Counted from the first letter of the stretch, positions 30,759 through 39,138 are shown. The stretch is 64,000 nucleotides of DNA from Cognatazoarcus halotolerans (GCF_009800965.1 NZ_WUAF01000012.1:99479-163478); one strand, 5' to 3'. The notes: generated from the letters alone by a model not told the origin. Numbers and translations are program-made.

Positions 30759-33325
30759 AGATAACCCGGATTCGCGCACTACGCGGCCCGAACATCTGGA
30801 CTCGGCGTACAGCAATCGAGGCATTGCTGGAATGTGAAGACCGCGAACTCTCGCTTGCCGACATGCCGGGTTTCGAAGCCCGCTTGAGAGCGCGCTTTCC
30901 AGCGATTGGAGCGCTTCGTTCGATCGGCCACGAAGGTACGACGTCGATGGCCGACGCGCTGCGCTACGCCGCCCTCAATCTGCAGATACAAGCGGGTTGC
31001 CCGGTAACGTTCTCCCGCAGCACCCAAACGGTCGAACAGAATGTTTTTCAGGTAGTCGTCGAATACACAGAAGAAACCGTCGGAAGACTCGCATTCTCCC
31101 TCGCGGCAAAACTATGCGAGGCGGCAGACGGGGAGCTGCCGTTCGTACTCGACACCGCGATCGAGCAGTTGCGTGAGCTTGACGAAGATGTGCGTCTCGG
31201 ACCTAGCACCGGGTCAATCGTCGAAGCGGCTGTCGCCAGAAACATTCCTTTTCGCAGACTGACCGATGGCAGCCTGGTGCAGCTCGGATGGGGCAGCCGC
31301 CAAAGACGAATCCAGGCGGCGGAGACCGATCGGAGCAGCGCGATTGCGGAATCGATTGCGCAAGACAAGGAACTCACCAAGAAACTCCTGGCGGCGGCGG
31401 GCGTACCGGTGCCCGAAGGCCGCCCCGTCAGCGACGCGGCTGATGCCTGGGCTGCTGCCTGCGAAATCGGCCTGCCCATCGTCGTCAAACCTCGTGATGG
31501 CAACCAGGGCAAAGGCGTCACGGTCAACATCGAAAGCCGCGAGCATCTTGAAATCGCATACGCTGCCGCAGCGGAATTCCGTGACGAAGTGATGGTCGAG
31601 CGCTTCATTCCCGGCCACGACTTTCGCCTGCTGGTCGTTGGCGACAGAATGATCGCCGCCGCCCGGCGCGACCCTCCGCACGTTATAGGAGATGGCGAGA
31701 AGACGATCGTCCAGTTGGTGGATCAGGTAAATTCCGATCCCCGACGAGGATCCGGTCACGCCACGTCCCTGACTCGTGTCAGGCTCGACGACATTGCCGT
31801 AGCCCGTCTCGCTGTCCAAGGCTTCACCAAGGAGTCCGTTCCTCCGAAGGGTGCCCGGGTTGTGTTGAGAAACAACGCGAATCTAAGTACCGGCGGGACT
31901 GCCACCGACGTGACTGAAGAAGTCCACCCCGAACTCGCCGACCGGGCAATTGATGCTGCACGCATGATCGGCCTCGACATCTGCGGCGTCGACGTCGTCT
32001 GTGAGACGGTTCTCAAGCCACTCGAGAGCCAGGGAGGCGGCATCGTTGAAGTCAACGCTGCGCCCGGGCTACGGATGCACCTTCAGCCCTCCTTTGGAAA
32101 GGGCCGCGCGGTTGGCGAAGCAATTATCGGCTCGATGTTCGAAACGAACGAAGACGGCCGCATCCCGGTCGTTGCGGTAACAGGCACCAACGGCAAGACA
32201 ACGACAGTCCGACTCATCAGTGCAATGCTTACAACAAGCGGAGCGCGCGTGGGAATGACCAATACGGACGGCGTCTATATAGAAGGACGACGAATCGATA
32301 CCGGCGACTGCAGCGGGCCGCGCAGCGCGCGAAACGTTCTGATGCATCCGGAGGTGGATGCCGCCGTCTTCGAGACTGCCCGGGGCGGCCTCCTCCGAGA
32401 GGGGCTTGCCTTTGATCGATGCCAGGTTGCGGTCGTCACCAATATCGGCTCCGGTGACCACCTCGGACTGAACTACATCACTACCGTCGAAGACCTCGCG
32501 GTGCTGAAGCGTGTAATCGTTCAGAATGTCGCGCCGGATGGCGATGCCGTGCTGAACGCCGACGACCCAATGGTTGCAGCGATGGCGGCGGCTTCGTCCG
32601 GTAGCGTGATCCTGTTTGCCCGCTCGCGTGACAATCCCGCCGTTGCCACGCACCTGCTCCGTGGGGGGCGGGCAGTAATCGTCGAAAGTGGAGATATCGT
32701 TGCAATAGCCAAAGACGAATCATTCCGTATTGAGCTTTCCGAGCTAGGTTTCACCGGTGGAGGGAAGATCGGCTTTCAGGTCGAGAATGCGCTTGCATCG
32801 GTCGCTGCGGCGTGGTCACTTAGACTCGCTCCAGAAATCATTCGCAGGACGCTGAAGGAATTCGACTGCGATGTGGCAACGGCGCCGGGCCGCTTCAATA
32901 CATTCACCTACCGCGGCGCCACCATCATCGCCGATTACGGCCACAATCCTGATGCGATCAAGGCGCTCGTGTCTGCGGTTGAAGCGATGGACGCAAGTAG
33001 ACGCATCGTGGTCATCAGCGGCGCGGGAGACCGTCGTGACGAAGACATTCGTGATCAGACCCGGATCCTGGGCAAGGCTTTCGACGAAGTGATCCTCTAC
33101 CAGGATCAGTGCCAGCGCGGCCGTGCGGACGGGGAAGTTCTGGCTCTGTTGCGTGAAGGGCTGAACGGTGCAACAAGGACAACCCTGATCGACGAAATCC
33201 GGGGCGAATTCGCCGCGACAGACCTTTCCTTGGAGCGTCTTCGCCCAGGGGATCTTTGCCTGATTCTGGTCGATCAGGTGGAAGAAGCGCTCGCGCACCT
33301 GGCTCGGCGGATAGCGGAAGGCTGA
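30755..33325 (+). CDS. cphA: Cyanophycin synthetase CphA
   Basis: The 856-residue protein has the full three-domain plan: N-domain (about 1-160), ATP-grasp (about 200-455: IVVKPRDGNQGKGVTVN, MVERFIPGHDFRLLVV, VEVNAAPGLRMHL) and Mur-ligase-like M domain with an intact P-loop GTNGKTTT (477-484), ARGGLLREGLAFD, and a complete C-terminal domain (DYGHNPDAIKALV). It polymerises Asp with Arg side chains into cyanophycin. Its N-domain has lost the HxxEH site: Asp67, Arg70 and Tyr71 stand where CphA' has His83, Glu86 and His87. The gene starts within the cphA' stop (ATGA), so the two are made together. No cyanophycinase gene is in the window. Confidence 0.96.
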   Translation: MKITRIRALRGPNIWTRRTAIEALLECEDRELSLADMPGFEARLRARFPAIGALRSIGHEGTTSMADALRYAALNLQIQAGCPVTFSRSTQTVEQNVFQVVVEYTEETVGRLAFSLAAKLCEAADGELPFVLDTAIEQLRELDEDVRLGPSTGSIVEAAVARNIPFRRLTDGSLVQLGWGSRQRRIQAAETDRSSAIAESIAQDKELTKKLLAAAGVPVPEGRPVSDAADAWAAACEIGLPIVVKPRDGNQGKGVTVNIESREHLEIAYAAAAEFRDEVMVERFIPGHDFRLLVVGDRMIAAARRDPPHVIGDGEKTIVQLVDQVNSDPRRGSGHATSLTRVRLDDIAVARLAVQGFTKESVPPKGARVVLRNNANLSTGGTATDVTEEVHPELADRAIDAARMIGLDICGVDVVCETVLKPLESQGGGIVEVNAAPGLRMHLQPSFGKGRAVGEAIIGSMFETNEDGRIPVVAVTGTNGKTTTVRLISAMLTTSGARVGMTNTDGVYIEGRRIDTGDCSGPRSARNVLMHPEVDAAVFETARGGLLREGLAFDRCQVAVVTNIGSGDHLGLNYITTVEDLAVLKRVIVQNVAPDGDAVLNADDPMVAAMAAASSGSVILFARSRDNPAVATHLLRGGRAVIVESGDIVAIAKDESFRIELSELGFTGGGKIGFQVENALASVAAAWSLRLAPEIIRRTLKEFDCDVATAPGRFNTFTYRGATIIADYGHNPDAIKALVSAVEAMDASRRIVVISGAGDRRDEDIRDQTRILGKAFDEVILYQDQCQRGRADGEVLALLREGLNGATRTTLIDEIRGEFAATDLSLERLRPGDLCLILVDQVEEALAHLARRIAEG

Positions 33326-33606
33326 GAACTCCGTCCTTCTGTCACCGACAATCGACAATGGCTGTCGAGGGCACAGCCTACGGACGCGGGTCCATCGCTC
33401 GAATGGGTCCGCGTGATCTTAAGCGCACCGGAAAAAGTCACGGGATCCGACCATCTCCGTGTGGAAGCTTCCCGAAAAACGACGATTGTCGGAAAATCCG
33501 CGCACTGACACAGTTTGTCGACGCTTTGCACGTGAGAAGAGGTGGCCCCATTCTCGTAATGGCTGGGTCGCCCCGGTCAACGACCAGATATGGGCCCGGC
33601 AAGAAT
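33326..33606. other. Non-coding stretch between cphA and the tRNA-Arg terminator
   Basis: I see no gene here. An imperfect inverted repeat lies around 33383-33414 (ACGCGG ... CCGCGT), without a T-tract, and could mark the 3' end of the cphA transcript. Confidence 0.4.
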
Positions 33607-33663
33607 GCGCCAAGATAAAAAAAACGCCACCTTTAAAAGGTGGCGTTTTTTTTATCTTGGCGC
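33607..33663. terminator. Bidirectional terminator: perfect 27-bp palindrome reaching into tRNA-Arg
   Basis: Bases 33607-33633 and 33637-33663 are exact reverse complements around a 3-nt loop. The core stem is CGCCACCTT/AAGGTGGCG flanked by eight A and eight T, so it works as a terminator on both strands (for tRNA-Arg leftward and for cphA rightward). The outer arm includes the CCA end and the last bases of the tRNA-Arg gene. Confidence 0.9.
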
Positions 33664-33734
33664 GCTCGGCAGGATTCGAACCCACGACCCCCTGGTTCGT
33701 AGCCAGGTACTCTATCCAACTGAGCTACGAGCGC
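33658..33734 (-). tRNA. tRNA-Arg (ACG)
   Basis: A 77-nt cloverleaf: acceptor GCGCTCG/CGAGCGC, D-arm GCTC/GAGT, anticodon loop CTACGAA giving ACG, T-arm GGGTTCGAATCC, discriminator G and encoded CCA. ACG would be converted to ICG by TadA. Confidence 0.97.
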
Positions 33735-33796
33735 GTTTTGAAAGCAAGAATTATACCCACTTTTTGCCTTCTGTAAACACTTACAACATCAAACTT

Positions 33797-33890
33797 TGGC
33801 GGAGAGAGAGGGATTCGAACCCTCGATACGAGTTTTAGCCCGTATGCTCCCTTAGCAGGGGAGTGCCTTCGACCTCTCGGCCATCTCTCC
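33797..33890 (-). tRNA. tRNA-Ser (GCT)
   Basis: A 94-nt class II tRNA with a long variable arm (ATACGGG...CTCGTAT), acceptor GGAGAGA/TCTCTCC, anticodon loop CTGCTAA giving GCT, discriminator G and encoded CCA. Confidence 0.97.
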
Positions 33891-33917
33891 GTACAACGGA
33901 GGCCGGATAATAATGGT

Positions 33918-35168
33918 TTATCCGGCTCCGGTCAAACCTCGCGTAGCAGGATTTTCGAGTTCAAATGCCTTATGCAGAACGCGAACGGCAAGTTCAAGAT
34001 ATTTCTCGTCGACAACGACCGAAATCTTGATCTCAGAGGTCGAAATCATCTGGATGTTGATACCCTCCTCCGCCAGAGTCCGAAACATCCTGGATGCAAC
34101 ACCTGGGTGAGAGCGCATACCAACGCCCACGATTGACACCTTTGCCATTGATGTGTCGCCTGCAATCGATCGGGCTCCAATATGCTCTTTCACGCCTGCA
34201 AGCGCTTCCATCGCGCGCTCGTAATCAGCGCGACCGATCGTAAACGAAAAATCGGTACTGCCGTCCCTGCCTACATTCTGGATGATCATGTCCACATCAA
34301 TGTTTGCTTCCGCGATCGGGCCCAGGATCTGATATGCAATGCCGGGTCTGTCAGGCACCCCAAGCACTGTGAGTTTCGCCTCATCGCGATTGAATGCGAT
34401 ACCAGAGATGATCGGTTGTTCCATGCCCCCGGACTCCTCGACAGTGATCAGCGTCCCCTCACCCTCCTCAAGGAAGCTAGACAGTACGCGTAACTTGACC
34501 TTGTATTTTCCTGCAAATTCGACCGACCGGATCTGAAGCACCTTGGACCCCAAGCTCGCCATCTCCAGCATTTCCTCGAACGTGATCGTATCGAGTTTGC
34601 GGGCCTCCGAAACGATTCGCGGGTCTGTGGTATAGACGCCTTCGACATCCGTATATATCTGACACTCATCAGCCCCGAGGGCAGCGGCGAGCGCGACGCC
34701 CGTCGTGTCCGACCCTCCCCGGCCTAATGTAGTGATGTTGCCAAGCTCATCGACGCCCTGAAACCCTGCCACAACGACCACACTGCCTTCTTGCAAGTCG
34801 GTACGAATCGGCGTCTCGTCGATACTCAGGATACGTGCTTTGGTATGAGCGCTATCGGTAAGAATCCTGACCTGACTGCCTGTATAGCTTTTTGCTTTGA
34901 CTCCAAGCTCGTTCATCGCCATGCATAGCAGGCCGATTGTTACTTGCTCTCCAGTCGCCAGCACGACATCGAGCTCGCGTGGGCTCGGCTTGGAAGAGAT
35001 CTGACTTGCAAGGGCGATCAAGCGATTGGTCTCACCACTCATGGCGGACACCACGACCACAACCCTGTGCCCCTCAGCCCGGAAACGTGCGACGCGCGAC
35101 GCCACCTTCTTGATCCGCTCCGGGTCACCAACCGAAGTACCGCCATACTTCTGAACGATGAGTGCCAT
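33918..35168 (-). CDS. lysC: Aspartate kinase
   Basis: The ATG at 35168 (MALIVQKYGGTSVGDPERIKKVA) gives 416 residues, the length of the single-domain lysine/threonine-sensitive type. The kinase part shows VQKYGGTSV, VVVVSAMSGETNRL, LGRGGSDTTGVALAAAL and YTDVEGVYTTDP. Two ACT domains follow (about 270-405; VTVEESGGMEQPIISGIAF, KVSIVGVGMRSHPGVASRMF). It starts the aspartate pathway to Lys, Thr and Met. It precedes tRNA-Ser on the same strand. Confidence 0.97.
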   Translation of the reverse strand: MALIVQKYGGTSVGDPERIKKVASRVARFRAEGHRVVVVVSAMSGETNRLIALASQISSKPSPRELDVVLATGEQVTIGLLCMAMNELGVKAKSYTGSQVRILTDSAHTKARILSIDETPIRTDLQEGSVVVVAGFQGVDELGNITTLGRGGSDTTGVALAAALGADECQIYTDVEGVYTTDPRIVSEARKLDTITFEEMLEMASLGSKVLQIRSVEFAGKYKVKLRVLSSFLEEGEGTLITVEESGGMEQPIISGIAFNRDEAKLTVLGVPDRPGIAYQILGPIAEANIDVDMIIQNVGRDGSTDFSFTIGRADYERAMEALAGVKEHIGARSIAGDTSMAKVSIVGVGMRSHPGVASRMFRTLAEEGINIQMISTSEIKISVVVDEKYLELAVRVLHKAFELENPATRGLTGAG

Positions 35169-35351
35169 TACTCCGACCACGATTGCCCAAGGTTTTCGAT
35201 TGTACCGAAAGCTCCTTGGACTCATCTCGTCGGGGCGACCGGCTCTACGACAACTTTCACCCGGCGGCTTTGGGATTGCCCATGCTAAAAACGTAGTAGC
35301 TCAGAAATTCAACGCGATGCTTTGCGGTTGGTCTCACCCGTGAAATTCGTC

Positions 35352-35381
35352 TTGTATGTCTAAAGAATAGTCCCCTATACT
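35352..35381 (+). promoter_or_regulatory. Candidate sigma-70 promoter for the HTH gene
   Basis: TTGTAT (35352-35357) and TATACT (35376-35381) are separated by 18 bp, about 90 bp upstream of the HTH gene's ATG. The rest of 35169-35471, between lysC and this gene, shows no coding frame and no other clear signal. Confidence 0.5.
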
Positions 35382-35471
35382 CCATTCATCCTATGACCAA
35401 AGTCGTAGGAACCAAGCAAACCCTAAGCATGTCTCATAGCCTGCTAGGGTAGTCCAACCGGAGAAAACACT

Positions 35472-35777
35472 ATGAAATCAAGCGATGATGTGGATGTCCG
35501 CGAGATTCGTCGGAAGCTGGGGCTGAATCAATCGCAATTTTGGTCGAAAATCGGCGTGACTCAGAGTGGCGGATCCCGTTACGAGAGTGGTCGTAACATT
35601 CCCCGCCCTGTGCAGGCTTTACTACGTCTGGTGCACGTTGAACAGATCGACATCGGCAAGATCAAGAAGGAAGATCTGGAAGTCACTGAGTATCTGCGTG
35701 CGAGCAATCCCGAGCTTTTCAAGACGCTCAAGAAGGAAGCGCGTGCTTCAAAGAAGAAGGACCGCAGCGCAAAGTAA
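35472..35777 (+). CDS. Small helix-turn-helix (XRE/Cro-like) DNA-binding protein
   Basis: The 101-residue protein follows a GGAG ribosome binding site. Its HTH region is VREIRRKLGLNQSQFWSKIG then VTQSGGSRYESGRNIPRP, a Cro/C1-type fold with an unusual SGGSRYESGR recognition helix. The C-terminal third is highly basic (FKTLKKEARASKKKDRSAK). It stands alone with its own promoter and terminator, not next to a toxin, phage or restriction gene, so an antitoxin or phage repressor role is not supported. Target and function are unknown. Confidence 0.85.
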   Translation: MKSSDDVDVREIRRKLGLNQSQFWSKIGVTQSGGSRYESGRNIPRPVQALLRLVHVEQIDIGKIKKEDLEVTEYLRASNPELFKTLKKEARASKKKDRSAK

Positions 35778-35798
35778 TCGCGCGGCGGGCACACTTCA

Positions 35799-36656
35799 TC
35801 AGGGACTGACCTCTACGGTCAGTCCCTTTTTTCTTATCATTTCTGCGTAGAACTCAAGACGATCCGGATCCAGCGCAACGATCCGGGACGCTGTAGGCTG
35901 CATCGACGGCCGGGCAACACCATAAAGCAATACCCCCTTGAGGCGATCGGTACCGACTTCCTCAAGCAGGGTGAGATAGGCTGAAATCATGTTTTCATCC
36001 GGCGGGCTGCCATCGCGCGAAAAAAGGCAGGTCTGAACCCAGGTAGGACAAAGTTCGGAACTCGTTCGCAGATTGTTTACGACCTGGCTCGGATCGAGCA
36101 CCACCCCATTGATATCGAGAAAATCCTCGCGACGACCTGCATCAACCTTGAACCAAACCTCACCGCCAAGTGCCCCTAGCGCACTCACCCCGCTTTGGAC
36201 GCTGGTGCGGCCCATCAGGCTCCCGTTCGTGATCAGGCGAATCGGCGTATATGACGTCAGGCCGTAGTCGTCCCGTATTTCACCCACCAGCTTCACCGCA
36301 TCTGCAAATGAGTGGGAGCTCGTGGGTTCGCCATTGCCCGAAAACGCAATATCACAAATACGGCGGAGTTCTTCAGGGACACGCTTCTGCATGAAGTCGC
36401 CGGCCAATGCCTGATCCATGAAACTCGTCAATTCGTGGCGTAACAACGCCAGATCCAATGAAGGCGCGCGCCCCCGGATCAGCCCCGGCACTTGACAGTA
36501 CATGCACTGCCAATTGCACGCATTGTTAGGGTTCAGGTTGATTCCGATCGACACGCCGCCGGCCCGGCGCGACACCACGGGGTATACATAGCGCATACCG
36601 ACGACCGTCCGGTCGTGATCCGAAAAGCTCAGAACACCTGTCGCCACTGAATTCAT
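35799..36656 (-). CDS. Radical SAM protein of unknown substrate
   Basis: The ATG at 36656 (with GAGG 7 nt upstream) gives 285 residues. NACNWQCMYCQ near 46-56 supplies the CxxxCxxC ligands of a [4Fe-4S] cluster, and FSGNGEPTSS fits the SAM-binding GGE-type motif in a TIM-barrel. The opening YPVVSRRAGGVSIGINL is unlike QueE. It is divergent from queD, 69 bp away, which could imply a shared pathway, but it lacks the short QueE layout and no quinone, cofactor or peptide partner is near. Its stop lies inside the terminator of the convergent HTH gene. Confidence 0.8.
   Translation of the reverse strand: MNSVATGVLSFSDHDRTVVGMRYVYPVVSRRAGGVSIGINLNPNNACNWQCMYCQVPGLIRGRAPSLDLALLRHELTSFMDQALAGDFMQKRVPEELRRICDIAFSGNGEPTSSHSFADAVKLVGEIRDDYGLTSYTPIRLITNGSLMGRTSVQSGVSALGALGGEVWFKVDAGRREDFLDINGVVLDPSQVVNNLRTSSELCPTWVQTCLFSRDGSPPDENMISAYLTLLEEVGTDRLKGVLLYGVARPSMQPTASRIVALDPDRLEFYAEMIRKKGLTVEVSP
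35802..35834 (+). terminator. Terminator after the HTH gene
   Basis: GGGACTGACC (35802-35811) pairs perfectly with GGTCAGTCCC (35817-35826) around TCTAC, followed by TTTTTT. It overlaps the final codons of the convergent radical SAM gene, so its stem also encodes that protein's C-terminus. Confidence 0.9.
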
Positions 36657-36725
36657 CACAGTACCTCAGTCCAATACTGGCTCGATGCTATACTCTTCGC
36701 CCGCTTAATCAAGCACTTGGACATC

Positions 36726-37175
36726 ATGAACATCACCAGAAGACTGGAATTCGATGCCGGTCACCGCATTCCCGATCATGGCAGCCAGTGCCGCCATCTA
36801 CATGGCCACCGATACGCACTCGAAATAACGCTTACAGGAACCATCATCGAACGTGCCGGTTCCGCGGTAAACGGTATGGTCATGGATTTTGGCGACATCA
36901 AATCGATCGCCAATCGTCATCTCGTCGAGGCTTGGGATCACGCATTCCTTGCATATCGTCACGATGCAATAGTGGTAGAAATGCTTTCGATGATACCCGG
37001 CCACAAAACCGTATTGCTTGATGTTGTCCCAACAGCTGAAAATCTTGCAATGACAGCGTTCCGAATTCTCGATCCGCTTTACCGGAACAATTACGACAAC
37101 AAGCTAAGGCTGGAGCGCATTCGCCTCTATGAAACTCCGAATTGCTGGGCGGACGCCTTGTGCGAGCGGATTTGA
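36726..37175 (+). CDS. queD: 6-carboxy-5,6,7,8-tetrahydropterin synthase
   Basis: From the ATG at 36726 (MNITRRLEFDAGHRIPDHGSQ) the product is 149 residues. Zinc ligands are His13, His26 and His28 (AGHRI and HLHGH), and Cys22 in GSQCRHLHGH matches the catalytic cysteine of the QueD/PTPS family. DFGDIKSI and TAENLAMTAFRIL complete the T-fold. It makes CPH4 in queuosine (7-deazaguanine) synthesis. A TATACT at 36689-36694 may be its -10 box. tRNA-Ser lies just downstream on the opposite strand. Other queuosine genes are absent from the window. Confidence 0.93.
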   Translation: MNITRRLEFDAGHRIPDHGSQCRHLHGHRYALEITLTGTIIERAGSAVNGMVMDFGDIKSIANRHLVEAWDHAFLAYRHDAIVVEMLSMIPGHKTVLLDVVPTAENLAMTAFRILDPLYRNNYDNKLRLERIRLYETPNCWADALCERI

Positions 37176-37181
37176 TTGAAT

Positions 37182-37271
37182 TGGCGGATAGGGTGGGATT
37201 CGAACCCACGGATCCCGCGAAGGATCGCCGGTTTTCAAGACCGGTGCATTCAACCGCTCTGCCACCTATCC
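37182..37271 (-). tRNA. tRNA-Ser (TGA)
   Basis: A 90-nt class II tRNA: acceptor GGATAGG/CCTATCC, anticodon loop CTTGAAA giving TGA, long variable arm (GATCC...GGATC), discriminator G and encoded CCA. Confidence 0.97.
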
Positions 37272-37754
37272 GGCGCACATCATTCAATTCGATCACCGGA
37301 GCGAGTCGCGGAGTATAGCACCGTCCGGAAATCATGATCTGCAACGGAAAATTCTTTGCGCCTCGGACGGAGGACAACCTCATTCGTTTGAAAACAGCGC
37401 CAAGGTTGAGTGAGTGCACTGCTCGCTGATGCCGCCCAGTCGGTCGCCCACAGCAGCGCAAAAAGAACTCGAGGGTGTGTCGAGAAGTAGCATAAGGACG
37501 TGAGATGTTCGCCGCGTGGCCCCTGCAGTGCCTACAGACGGTGGGCGCGAAGTTGGTAGGTCGTCGGAGAACTTCGGTGCGGTGAGAGTCGCGACGCTTA
37601 AGGCTGTCCATGAGGAAGCCCCCGATGACCAAAGAACAGGAGACAGCTTTCCAAGCTGCCTGAGAAGGCTCGACGATATCATTGACGACATGGTGGGCCC
37701 CACTACCCGGCGGCTAATGGAGCTCTATGTCGAAAACCGACGCGGCACCGCGAG
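37272..37754. other. Degenerate non-coding stretch beside the insertion elements
   Basis: No frame shows a convincing product; the largest (85 codons from 37516) has no recognisable domain. The sequence leads into an IS256-type transposase relic and is probably remnant DNA from that element and its flank. Confidence 0.4.
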
Positions 37755-37925
37755 TCCCAAAGCTACACACTGACAGCTGCTTCCCGCCCTTTCTGGAGCC
37801 TCGCCGGGCGGTCCAGGCGAAACGAACGACGGTGATTCAGAAAGCCTACGTGCAGGCATCTCCACCTCCTCAGTCGATGATCCGATGCAGGCAGCGGGCT
37901 TGAGCGGGATCTCGAAGAGCCAAGT
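37755..37925 (+). pseudogene. IS256 (Mutator)-family transposase relic, left fragment
   Basis: Translating from about 37755 gives RVPKLHTDSCFPPFLEPRR and then VIQKAYVQ, matching the conserved region of IS256 transposases before the catalytic domain. After a one-base shift near 37858 the frame reads ISTSSVDD and then GLSGISKSQ, the next conserved block. It stops where the IS3-type element begins at 37926 and resumes at 39139. The N-terminus and most of the catalytic domain are missing. Confidence 0.75.
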
Positions 37926-37953
37926 TATATTGGCCCAGCAAATCCTGCACAGG

Positions 37954-38841
37954 TCACGCCACTAATGTAAATGCCTGAGCGGGCGTTTTCATATCCAGGG
38001 CCTGATGCGGCCGCTGGTGGTTGTAAAACTGGATCCAGTCGCCAATGACACGACTGGCGTGTTGCAAAGTTTCAAAGCGGTGACGGTGGATACACTGTTC
38101 CTTCAACGTACGGATCATCCGCTCCACCAGGCCGTTTTGCTGCGGGGTGTACGGGGTGATGAATTCCTGCTTCAGACCGTAGCTTTTGACCAGCGCCGTG
38201 TAGCTGCAGCTCGTGAAGACCAGACCGTTATCAGAGCGCAGCAGGAACGCTTCCTTCACACGCCCCAGCGTGCCGAAACGGGCGATCAAGGCCTGCTCCA
38301 GCGCCGCCTCGGCAGTGCGGGACTTGCCACTGCGTGAGACGTGCCACCCCAGCAGCTCCCGGCTGAAGCAGTCGATTACCAGCGCCAGCGTGGCCCAGCC
38401 GTCACGGCCCGCCCAAACACGGCACAGATCCGTCGCCCAGCGTTCGTTGGGCTCAGAGGCTCGCGAACGCCGTGCTGCAATCCGTGGCCGAAACCCAACC
38501 GGACGCTTCCTGACCTGCCAGCCACGCAGCTGAAACACCCGCTGCACGGTGTTCTTGTTGAAACCGAGCAGGTGGGCCACGGTCCGATAGCCGAAGGACG
38601 GGTTGTCCTCGATTATCGCCTTGATCGGTTCGGCAAAGCGAGCCTGCACCTTCGGCGAGGCCTTCACCGACTGGTAGTAAAAGGTGCGACGGGGCACTTC
38701 AAACCACCGGCACAGCTGACTGATCGAGACGACAACACCTTCTTCATGCAGTCCTTGGCGGATCGTCTCGATCACTTCTCGTCCTCGCCCAGCAGGGACG
38801 CAATTTTTTTCGGGCACGCAGCTCCAGCATCGCTTCCCCAT
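37954..38841 (-). CDS. IS3-family transposase OrfB (integrase catalytic domain)
   Basis: The 295-codon frame contains the HTH_21 segment (ISQLCRWFEVPRRTFYYQS) and an rve-type integrase core: RWATDLCRVWAGRDGWATLALVIDC with the first catalytic Asp, LLRSDNGLVFTS with the second, and QNGLVERMIRTLKEQC with the Glu of the DDE triad. It ends FYNHQRPHQALDMKTPAQAF, typical of the family. In most IS3 elements it is made only as an OrfAB fusion by a -1 shift. Here orfB lies in the +1 frame relative to orfA (see orfA), so fusion may not form. Confidence 0.92.
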   Translation of the reverse strand: MGKRCWSCVPEKNCVPAGRGREVIETIRQGLHEEGVVVSISQLCRWFEVPRRTFYYQSVKASPKVQARFAEPIKAIIEDNPSFGYRTVAHLLGFNKNTVQRVFQLRGWQVRKRPVGFRPRIAARRSRASEPNERWATDLCRVWAGRDGWATLALVIDCFSRELLGWHVSRSGKSRTAEAALEQALIARFGTLGRVKEAFLLRSDNGLVFTSCSYTALVKSYGLKQEFITPYTPQQNGLVERMIRTLKEQCIHRHRFETLQHASRVIGDWIQFYNHQRPHQALDMKTPAQAFTLVA

Positions 38842-39085
38842 AGGCTTCCTGGAGCTGCTTGATCTGCTTCTCGTAATGCTCCCGGATGTCCAGCGGGTTG
38901 GTTCGCAGCGCGTTCTCCATACCTCCCTTCGCCTCGTCGATCCAGGTCTCGATCTCTGATGGGGGAAGGTCGTACGAACGACTCGCCTCCGCTAACGTCC
39001 TCTTCCCTTGCAGGAGCTCCATCACCAATGCGCTCTTGCGCCTGGCCGTCCAACGCTTGATTTCGTCTTCCATTTCCGTACCCAT
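38744..39085 (-). CDS. IS3-family transposase OrfA (DUF1153-type HTH), probably with a frame error near its end
   Basis: AGGAAGG precedes the ATG. The protein reads DEIKRWTARRKSALVMELLQGK and then LAEASRSYDLPPSEIETWI, the helix-turn-helix of this OrfA type, then a leucine-zipper-like part (EKQIKQLQEAYGEAMLELRARKK). After the A7 run at about 38804-38810 the frame turns into an Arg/Pro-rich tail, while the natural OrfA ending ASLLGEDEK is found in another frame. One lost base just after the A-run would explain both this and the wrong frame of orfB. Confidence 0.85.
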   Translation of the reverse strand: MGTEMEDEIKRWTARRKSALVMELLQGKRTLAEASRSYDLPPSEIETWIDEAKGGMENALRTNPLDIREHYEKQIKQLQEAYGEAMLELRARKKLRPCWARTRSDRDDPPRTA

Positions 39086-39138
39086 GTGTCCTTCCTTTCA
39101 AGGCTAACACCTGAGCAGGTTTTTACTGGGTCAATACA

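Larger units (their letters stand above)
37926..39138 (-). mobile_element. IS3-family insertion sequence inside an IS256 relic
   Basis: The element is about 1.2 kb with overlapping orfA and orfB on the minus strand. Ends form imperfect inverted repeats: TATATTGGCCCAGCAAATCC going in from the left, and TGTATTGACCCAGTAAAAAC on the complementary strand from the right. A 12-bp direct repeat, GAAGAGCCAAGT, borders it at 37914-37925 and 39139-39150 and is part of the interrupted transposase gene. Twelve bp is long for IS3-family target duplications (usually 3-5), so the precise ends may be off by a few bases. Confidence 0.85.
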
